Made by a program: the position numbers and the translations under genes. Shown piece after piece: positions 7,567-12,220 of a stretch of DNA of 12,220 bases. Source of the DNA: Bacillota bacterium (GTDB taxonomy: Bacteria; Bacillota; Limnochordia; Darwinibacteriales; DTU012); contig JAAYLQ010000189.1 in assembly GCA_012521805.1 (NCBI GenBank), positions 1-12,220 on the forward strand. The letters run 5' to 3'. The notes under the pieces were generated by a model that saw only the letters and a list, made by a program, of their open reading frames with translations, searched no databases and was not told the origin of the DNA. Each line of letters starts with the position of its first letter. The stretch's first letter is position 1.

Positions 7567-8281
7567 AGAAAAACTGCGCACTACATTAATTCGCGGGTGC
7601 GCTTTGTTGGAGATTAAGATTAATTCCCATCAAGTTGAGCAGCTGCTCAAATTTGCAGACTTGATAGCTGAGACCAATCAGCATATGAACTTAACCAGGA
7701 TTACCTCTGAAGCGGAGTTTGCAGTTAAGCATTTTGTTGACTGCTTAGCGCTGCAAAAAATAGGCTTCGATTTTAAAGGCAGCGGGATCGATGTTGGCAC
7801 TGGTGCGGGATTTCCAGGAGTGGTAATTGCCAGCTGCTTAACTAGTGATCCTGTAGTTTTGTTAGATTCTTTGGAAAAAAGAGTAAAATTCTTGCAAAAG
7901 GTAACAGCAGAACTTAAACTTGAACATGTCAAATGTATTCACAGCAGGGCAGAGGATGCAGCTAGAGAACCCCAATATCGCGAAAAGTTTCAGTGGGCGA
8001 CTGCAAGGGCAGTAGCTCCCCTGCCGGTTCTGCTGGAATACTGCGCTCCTTTTATTGAAGTTGGCGGCTGTTTTATCGCAATGAAAGGCAGTAATATTGA
8101 AGCGGAATTAGAAGATGCTGCTAACGCTATCAAGGTTCTGAATCTCACAGTGGAAGACCAATACCGATTTGATCTTCCTTTTGAAATGGGAGCACGAACG
8201 ATAATTAAGTTTAGAAAGGAATCTGCTATTTCCGAACAGTATCCGAGAAAAGCTGGGATTCCCACTAAGAAACCGTTATAA
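7559..8281 (+). CDS. rsmG: 16S rRNA (guanine-N7)-methyltransferase RsmG
   Basis: A 240-residue SAM-dependent methyltransferase that makes m7G527 (E. coli numbering) in 16S rRNA. The N-terminal helical part contains NQHMNLTRI (40-48) and HFVDCLAL (58-65). The SAM-binding motif IDVGTGAGFPG lies at 77-87, LDSLEKRVKFL follows, and the family C-terminal signature YPRKAGIPTKKPL ends the protein. The ATG at 7559 overlaps the end of the second mnmG by 8 nt, with AAGGGAAAAAGG upstream as ribosome binding site. The mnmE-mnmG-rsmG order is widely conserved (formerly gidA-gidB). Its last codons and stop fall within the stem of the terminator that follows. Confidence 0.96.
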   Translation: MDREKLRTTLIRGCALLEIKINSHQVEQLLKFADLIAETNQHMNLTRITSEAEFAVKHFVDCLALQKIGFDFKGSGIDVGTGAGFPGVVIASCLTSDPVVLLDSLEKRVKFLQKVTAELKLEHVKCIHSRAEDAAREPQYREKFQWATARAVAPLPVLLEYCAPFIEVGGCFIAMKGSNIEAELEDAANAIKVLNLTVEDQYRFDLPFEMGARTIIKFRKESAISEQYPRKAGIPTKKPL

Positions 8282-8318
8282 AGCGAGATGCCATCTCGTT
8301 TTATAGCGGTTTTTTTCA
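8270..8318 (+). terminator. Strong intrinsic terminator overlapping the rsmG stop
   Basis: A stem of about 20 bp runs from AAACCG (8270-8275) to CGGTTT (8307-8312), with inner arms CGAGAT (8284-8289) and ATCTCG (8293-8298) around a GCC loop. It contains only two G-T mispairs (8276/8306 and 8283/8299). Seven or more T residues follow the 3' arm. This ends the mnmE-rsmG transcript. The rsmG stop TAA (8279-8281) lies in the 5' arm. Confidence 0.9.
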
Positions 8319-8340
8319 TACTCTTTCTCCGAGAAAATTC

Positions 8341-8398
8341 ATTTCCCGGAAGGAACGGGAGTTCCATTACCGAATAGGTATAGTATAATTCCGGAAAT
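8341..8398 (+). promoter_or_regulatory. Putative noc promoter with inverted repeats
   Basis: A perfect -10 hexamer TATAAT lies at 8384-8389. At 17 bp upstream is GTTCCA (8361-8366), a poor -35, suggesting a weak or regulated promoter. Symmetric elements surround it: GGAAC-GGGA-GTTCC (8352-8365) covers the -35 region, and TTCCGGAA (8389-8396) begins at the end of the -10. ATTTCCCGG at 8341-8349 matches the first nine bases of the Noc-binding site. Autoregulation of the noc-parAB unit by a Noc/ParB-type protein is possible but inferred. Confidence 0.5.
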
Positions 8399-8414
8399 AT
8401 AGGTTGGTGATAAG

Positions 8415-9299
8415 GTGAAATTAACTGATATGCTGCGGGCTAGAAATAGACAGCAAGAAACTGCCGAAGCACGATTTGAAACACAAGCCGACGAAATTCC
8501 AAAGATCCAGAAAGAAGAGGTGCGGCAGCTGCCGATTAATCAAATTGAGCCCAATCCTTTTCAACCCAGGGTAAAATTTGACGAAGAAGCACTGCAGGAA
8601 TTAGCAAACTCCATTTCTGCCCACGGTCTGCTCCATCCGATTATAGTTAGGGCGATCGGTCATGGCTATCAGGTTATCGCTGGGGAACGGCGATTGCGGG
8701 CGTGCAAACAGTTAGGCTGGACAACTATTCCAGCTATTATAAGAGTTATGGACGATCGGGCTGCGGCTGAATTGGCACTGATTGAAAATCTGCAGCGGCG
8801 CGATCTGCACTTTTTTGAAGAAGCTGAAGGCTATGAACGGCTGCTGGCTGAGTTCAACTTAACTCAAGACGAATTGGCTAAGAGGATTGGGAAGAGCCAG
8901 TCCAGTATTGCAAACAGACTGCGATTATTAAAATTAGACAAGGACATTCGTGATATTATTTCCCGGGAAATGATCAGCGAGCGCCACGCTAGAGCACTGC
9001 TGCGGTTGGCATCTGCTCAGGAACAGCTGGAGGTGCTGCAGCAGGTCATTGCTGAAAATCTCAGTGTGCGCCAAACCGAGGAGTTAATTAAAAATAGACT
9101 GCAGCAGCCAGAGGAAACTACACCGAAGCAGAGAAGAAAGATTATTTTTAAAGATATTCGCTTATTTACTAACAGCTTGAAAGAATTGACAAATTCCCTC
9201 ACAGACAGCGGGTTAGAGGTTGACTACCAAGAAGCCGAAGATGATCAATTTTATCGAGTAACAGTTACAATTAAGAAGCCTGAGAGGAGGGACCACTGA
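8415..9299 (+). CDS. noc: Nucleoid occlusion protein Noc (ParB-like CTPase)
   Basis: A 294-residue ParB-family protein. The N-terminal domain (about 36-130) has NPFQPR (47-52), GERRLRA (90-96) and ENLQRRDL (124-131), the motifs forming the CTP pocket. A helix-turn-helix follows at about 150-174 (LTQDELAKRIGKSQSSIANRL), then ERHARALL (189-196) and a C-terminal dimerisation domain with DIRLFTNSLKELTNSL. Noc rather than ParB is indicated by this C-terminus, by GKSQSSIAN with Q162 where parS-binding ParB proteins have R, and by the following parA-parB pair. Noc binds dispersed sites near the origin, spreads with CTP and blocks division over the chromosome at the membrane. GTG 8415 gives an N-terminus (MKLTDMLRAR) that could form the membrane-targeting helix. 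A perfect Noc-binding site lies inside the gene. Confidence 0.92.
   Translation: MKLTDMLRARNRQQETAEARFETQADEIPKIQKEEVRQLPINQIEPNPFQPRVKFDEEALQELANSISAHGLLHPIIVRAIGHGYQVIAGERRLRACKQLGWTTIPAIIRVMDDRAAAELALIENLQRRDLHFFEEAEGYERLLAEFNLTQDELAKRIGKSQSSIANRLRLLKLDKDIRDIISREMISERHARALLRLASAQEQLEVLQQVIAENLSVRQTEELIKNRLQQPEETTPKQRRKIIFKDIRLFTNSLKELTNSLTDSGLEVDYQEAEDDQFYRVTVTIKKPERRDH
8958..8971. promoter_or_regulatory. Noc-binding site (NBS) inside noc
   Basis: ATTTCCCGGGAAAT is a perfect 14-bp palindrome identical to the B. subtilis Noc-binding consensus as I recall it. It falls in the noc coding sequence over codons for ISREMI. A parS inside spo0J in B. subtilis is a precedent for a site within its own binding-protein gene. 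The sequence match is exact; binding is inferred. Confidence 0.8.
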
Positions 9300-10063
9300 T
9301 GGGAAGAATTATTTCGATTGTTAATCAGAAAGGCGGAGTAGGTAAAAGTACCACAGCGGTTAATCTAGGGGCTTACCTTGGTTTAGCCGGCCAGCAGGTG
9401 CTGTTAGTAGATATCGATCCCCAGGGCAATGCATCTAGTGGAGTTGGGGTTGATAAGCGGCAAATTGAGCGCTGCATGTATTCTGTACTAATCGAAGGTG
9501 AGCGGATTGAGCGGATCATTCTGCCTACAGAGATCGACAGTCTGTTTGTTGCTCCTGCAACCATCGAGCTGGCTGGTGCAGAAATTGAACTTGTATCTAC
9601 AATATCGCGGGAGTTTAGGTTGAAGCGGGCGTTAGATCTGGTTGTTGATAAATATGATTATATTATTATTGATTGTCCGCCCTCCTTAGGTCTGCTGACC
9701 ATCAATGGATTAACAGCTTCTGATTCAGTAATTGTTCCAATTCAATGTGAATACTACGCTCTAGAAGGCTTGAGTCAGCTGGTTAGTACAATAGCGATGG
9801 TGCAGGAACACCTTAATCCCGAATTAGCTTGGGAAGGCGTTGTAATGACTATGTATGATGCCCGGACAAACCTTTCCCAGCAGGTGATCCAGGACGTTAA
9901 AAACTATTTTCAATCACAAGTCAAAGTTTACGATTCAATTATTCCCCGCAATATTAAATTAAGTGAAGCGCCTAGTTTTGGCAAACCCATCGCATTATAT
10001 GACAATAAATCCAAGGGAGCATTGGCTTACGAAAGTTTAGCGCAGGAGGTGCTTAATTCTTGA
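9299..10063 (+). CDS. parA: Chromosome-partitioning ATPase ParA (Soj)
   Basis: A 254-residue ParA/Soj ATPase with the deviant Walker A KGGVGKSTTA (11-20), signature lysine K11, Walker A' VDIDPQGNAS (36-45) and IIDCPPSLGLLT. It has the compact Soj layout without an N-terminal DNA-binding extension. ParA-ATP binds DNA non-specifically as a dimer; ParB-parS stimulates hydrolysis. It separates origins and, in B. subtilis, also regulates DnaA. ATG 9299 overlaps the noc stop by one base (TGATG) with AGAGGAGG (9283-9290) upstream. The four-base TTGA overlap with parB shows co-translation. All catalytic motifs are intact. Confidence 0.96.
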   Translation: MGRIISIVNQKGGVGKSTTAVNLGAYLGLAGQQVLLVDIDPQGNASSGVGVDKRQIERCMYSVLIEGERIERIILPTEIDSLFVAPATIELAGAEIELVSTISREFRLKRALDLVVDKYDYIIIDCPPSLGLLTINGLTASDSVIVPIQCEYYALEGLSQLVSTIAMVQEHLNPELAWEGVVMTMYDARTNLSQQVIQDVKNYFQSQVKVYDSIIPRNIKLSEAPSFGKPIALYDNKSKGALAYESLAQEVLNS

Positions 10064-10893
10064 GTAGACAAGCTCTGGGTAAGGGGCTGCGGTCGCTGAT
10101 CCCTCAAGCAGATATTGTCAACCGCAGTCAGGTTAATCATATAGAAGTTGATAAAATTACTGCTAATCCCTTCCAGCCGCGTAAACATTTTGATCAAGAA
10201 AAGCTGGAACAGCTGGCAGCCTCAATTAAGGAGCATGGTGTGCTGGAGCCAATTATTGTCAGGAGGGTTGATGAAGGCTACCAGATTGTAGTTGGGGAGA
10301 GGCGGTGGCGGGCGAGTTTGCTGGCGGGCAAAAAGACGATACCCGCTGTAATCAAAGATCTGTCTGAACGGCAGATGACAGAGCTGGCACTGATCGAAAA
10401 TCTCCAGCGGGAAGACCTCAATGCGATTGAAGAAGCAGAAGGCTACCGCATCCTGATGGAGGAGTTTTCCATGACACAGGAAGAAGTGGCCCAATCGGTA
10501 GGAAAAAAGCGTTCTTCTGTAGCAAATGCTCTGCGCTTGCTGAGTTTAGACGCAAAAACCAAAGGGATGGTTGCGAATGGTAGCTTGAGCCGCGGCCATG
10601 CAAAGGTGCTGTTGGGAGTTGATTCAGTTAAACTGCGGCAGATGCTGGCGGAAAGGGTTGTTAGAGAAGGTTTGAGTGTGAGGCAGCTGGAACGGCTTGT
10701 AAAGGAAAAGCCAAAGAAGCGGATTCTGCCTCAGCGAGAAGAGGACCCAGAACTGCAGTTGCTCCAAGAAGAACTGCAGCGAGTTTTAGGCACCAAGGTG
10801 CGTTTAGACTATCGTGAAGGCAAGGGGAAAATAGAAATTGAGTATTATTCCGATGAGGAGCTTGAGAGAATTCTTGACTTAATGCGGGGTTAA
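10060..10893 (+). CDS. parB: Chromosome-partitioning protein ParB (Spo0J)
   Basis: A 277-residue parS-binding CTPase clamp. The N-terminus SRQALGKGLRSLIP (2-15) carries the KGLxxLI motif that stimulates ParA. NPFQPR (36-41), GERRWRA (79-85) and ENLQREDL (113-120) form the CTP-binding domain. A helix-turn-helix at about 139-163 includes GKKRSSVANAL, with R151 at the place where the neighbouring Noc has Q. The C-terminal dimer domain ends EYYSDEELERILDLM. Start is TTG 10060, overlapping the parA stop by 4 nt, with AGGAGG (10044-10049) correctly spaced. Its likely target is the parS-type palindrome at 12072-12087. Confidence 0.95.
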   Translation: MSRQALGKGLRSLIPQADIVNRSQVNHIEVDKITANPFQPRKHFDQEKLEQLAASIKEHGVLEPIIVRRVDEGYQIVVGERRWRASLLAGKKTIPAVIKDLSERQMTELALIENLQREDLNAIEEAEGYRILMEEFSMTQEEVAQSVGKKRSSVANALRLLSLDAKTKGMVANGSLSRGHAKVLLGVDSVKLRQMLAERVVREGLSVRQLERLVKEKPKKRILPQREEDPELQLLQEELQRVLGTKVRLDYREGKGKIEIEYYSDEELERILDLMRG

Positions 10894-10913
10894 AATGTCT
10901 GGAGGGTAGGTTC

Positions 10914-12056
10914 ATGCAAAACGGGAAACAGAAGGATTTTAGCTGGAAGATCGGTGATCAAATCACCTTTGAAGTTGAATCCGGATTATTTGAAGGTACC
11001 TTCACCAGTGAAATCGTTGGAATCAATCCCAGACAGGGGATTATTCAAATTAAGTTTCCAAAATTAGAAGGAAAGCTGGTACTGATTCCCGTAGGAACCG
11101 CTGCTTTAGTTAAAACAGACAATCCTCAAGAAAATGAAGAACGATACACCGTGATTGACAGAACCGGTGGAGAAACTCGCTGTTTAGTGCTGAAAAAGTG
11201 CACTAAAGAAGTTAATCAGTTGATTCACATCAATCCGCCTCAAGACACTAAGTTAGTTAGTGTCTGCTCAGGAAAAGGCGGAGTAGGCAAAACTACTTTC
11301 GCGATTAATCTCGCTTTTTCTCTAGCAGACTTAGGCCATAGAGTTTGTATCCTGGATGCTGCTTTTGGAACTGGAAACATTGATGTACTGCTGGATATTG
11401 CACCGCGTTTCCATATTGGTCATGTGATTTCCGGAAAATGTGGGCTTATGGACATTGTAACAGAAGTCAAACAGAATCTGCATATTTTGCCCGGATGCTC
11501 AGGGGTGCAGCCCTTAACTCAACTTTCCTATTATGAATACAACTTGCTGGCGTTTGAATTAGAGCAGATCTTTCCTTACTTTGATGTGATCATAATTGAC
11601 ACCAGTCCCGGGATCGCTGCTGGAACGACTAACTTCATATTAGCAGCCCAGGGAGGCTATCTGATCACTACACCTGAACCCCACGCCATCACTGATACTT
11701 ACGCCCTACTGAAAACCTTGGTCAGCAGCCATCCCAAAGCATTAAAATTGAGTTTAGTAGTTAATCGGGTCCTGTTTCGCTCTGAGGCGGAAAACACCGC
11801 AGAAAAGCTTCAGTTTGCGGCCAGGAGATTTCTTGATTTCGAGTTAGATTGTGCTGGGTTCATTTTTGAGGATCCCCGCATTCGAGATGCAAATGTGAAG
11901 CAGAAAGCAATTGTAGAGCTGGAACCTGCAAGCCAGACCAGCCAAAATTTCCGGGCAATTGCAAAACAATTTGCCCCACAACCTCCGGCTTCCGATGAAA
12001 GCAGAAGCCAGGGGGGATTGATCGCAAAAATAAAGAGCTTTGGCAAGAGAGCATAA
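10914..12056 (+). CDS. MinD/FlhG-like ATPase fused to an N-terminal YcgR-N (PilZN)-like domain
   Basis: A 380-residue protein. Residues about 9-96 look like the YcgR N-terminal beta domain found before PilZ (WKIGDQITFEVESG, then FEGTFTSEIVGINPRQGIIQI), but no PilZ c-di-GMP domain follows. Residues about 113-350 are a MinD/FlhG-type ATPase with Walker A SGKGGVGKTT (119-128, lysines 121 and 126) and IIIDTSPGI (226-234). The signature usually DADxGxxNxD reads DAAFGTGNID (148-157), so the second aspartate, which supports hydrolysis in MinD and FlhG, is A150. The C-terminal GGLIAKIKSFGKRA could be an amphipathic membrane anchor. FlhG's N-terminal DQAxxLR motif is absent. ATG 10914 has GGAGGG 7 nt upstream and lies 20 nt after parB, probably co-transcribed. 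Role unknown; flagellar or polar placement and origin positioning are candidates. Confidence 0.8.
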   Translation: MQNGKQKDFSWKIGDQITFEVESGLFEGTFTSEIVGINPRQGIIQIKFPKLEGKLVLIPVGTAALVKTDNPQENEERYTVIDRTGGETRCLVLKKCTKEVNQLIHINPPQDTKLVSVCSGKGGVGKTTFAINLAFSLADLGHRVCILDAAFGTGNIDVLLDIAPRFHIGHVISGKCGLMDIVTEVKQNLHILPGCSGVQPLTQLSYYEYNLLAFELEQIFPYFDVIIIDTSPGIAAGTTNFILAAQGGYLITTPEPHAITDTYALLKTLVSSHPKALKLSLVVNRVLFRSEAENTAEKLQFAARRFLDFELDCAGFIFEDPRIRDANVKQKAIVELEPASQTSQNFRAIAKQFAPQPPASDESRSQGGLIAKIKSFGKRA

Positions 12057-12062
12057 AGATCA

Positions 12063-12096
12063 AGAGCTTAATGTTCCACGTGGAACATTAAGCTCT
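12063..12096. promoter_or_regulatory. parS centromere-like site within a 34-bp perfect palindrome
   Basis: The core TGTTCCACGTGGAACA (12072-12087) is a perfect 16-bp palindrome fitting the bacterial parS consensus TGTTNCACGTGNAACA. Symmetry continues without mismatch for nine more bases on each side (AGAGCTTAA and TTAAGCTCT), giving 34 bp. It lies 6 bp after the ATPase gene stop and about 1.2 kb from parB. It is the expected ParB loading site. The extended symmetry could also fold as a transcript-end hairpin, but no T tract follows in the present sequence. Confidence 0.9.
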
Positions 12097-12098
12097 AT

Positions 12099-12220
12099 GT
12101 GTGCCTGGCATGCTTACTGCGCCGATGGGCTGAAAGAAGCCCTGTCGCCTAACCAGCGGGAAGACAACCAGCAGGCAAGGGCGACACTGGTAACAGTGTT
12201 GTCTGGAGGAAGCCGAGGGG
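12099..12220 (+). mobile_element. 5' end of a probable group II intron (domain I), cut by the window edge
   Basis: From GTGTGCCTGGCATG onward the sequence is non-coding and highly structured, resembling the 5' part of bacterial group II introns (GTGYG start, later CTGGAGGAAGCCGAGGGG). Visible stems are GGGCT/AGCCC (12127-12131 with 12138-12142), TGTCGCC/GGCGACA (12143-12149 with 12180-12186) and AGACAAC/GTTGTCT (12162-12168 with 12198-12204). A nested ACACTG-GTAA-CAGTGT hairpin (12184-12199) has a GNRA-type loop. Some stems share bases, so not all can form at once. The reverse transcriptase and domain V would lie past the window. An unrelated structured RNA is the main alternative. Confidence 0.65.

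Noticed and set aside
10914..12056. Calling the last ATPase a plain FlhG or MinD
   Set aside because: It has an extra YcgR-N-like domain, no DQAxxLR motif, an altered DxD signature, and neighbours that are neither flagellar nor minC.
12099..12220. tmRNA or RNase P RNA at the right edge
   Set aside because: The expected 5' signature sequences of those RNAs are absent, whereas the GTGTG start and nested stems fit group II intron domain I better.

Overview
This window is the right-hand flank of a bacterial replication origin. It almost certainly comes from a Firmicute (Bacillota) of the Clostridia or a related class. The evidence is the conserved order rpmH-rnpA-yidD-yidC-jag-mnmE-mnmG-rsmG-noc-parA-parB, the presence of Noc, strong AGGAGG-type ribosome binding sites, GTG and TTG starts, and moderate GC. 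Every gene lies on the + strand, pointing away from the presumed dnaA/oriC side on the left. No species can be named from the sequence alone.

Layout. Positions 1-316 are non-coding and hold a cluster of DnaA-box-like 9-mers (two exact TTATNCACA matches), followed by a sigma-A-type promoter for rpmH. Positions 317-2371 carry ribosomal protein L34, the RNase P protein, YidD, the YidC insertase and the Jag RNA-binding protein, ending at a hairpin terminator. Positions 2441-8281 form a tRNA/rRNA modification block: mnmE, two different full-length mnmG genes in tandem with overlapping ends, then rsmG. It closes with a roughly 20-bp terminator stem that includes the rsmG stop codon. Positions 8415-12056 form a chromosome-organisation block: noc, parA (soj), parB (spo0J) and an unusual MinD/FlhG-type ATPase fused to an N-terminal YcgR-N-like (PilZN-like) domain.

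DNA sites match the proteins encoded beside them. A perfect 14-bp Noc-binding site (ATTTCCCGGGAAAT) lies inside noc. A perfect 16-bp parS-type site (TGTTCCACGTGGAACA) sits at the centre of a 34-bp palindrome just after the last gene. The right end of the window, from about 12099, looks like the 5' end of a group II intron inserted two bases beyond that palindrome; the rest of the intron is outside the window.

The most interesting items are: the tandem, diverged MnmG pair, both with the FAD motif and both active-site cysteines; the PilZN-MinD fusion, whose usual catalytic aspartate in the DxD motif is alanine, encoded between parB and parS; the Noc site inside noc; and the intron abutting parS.
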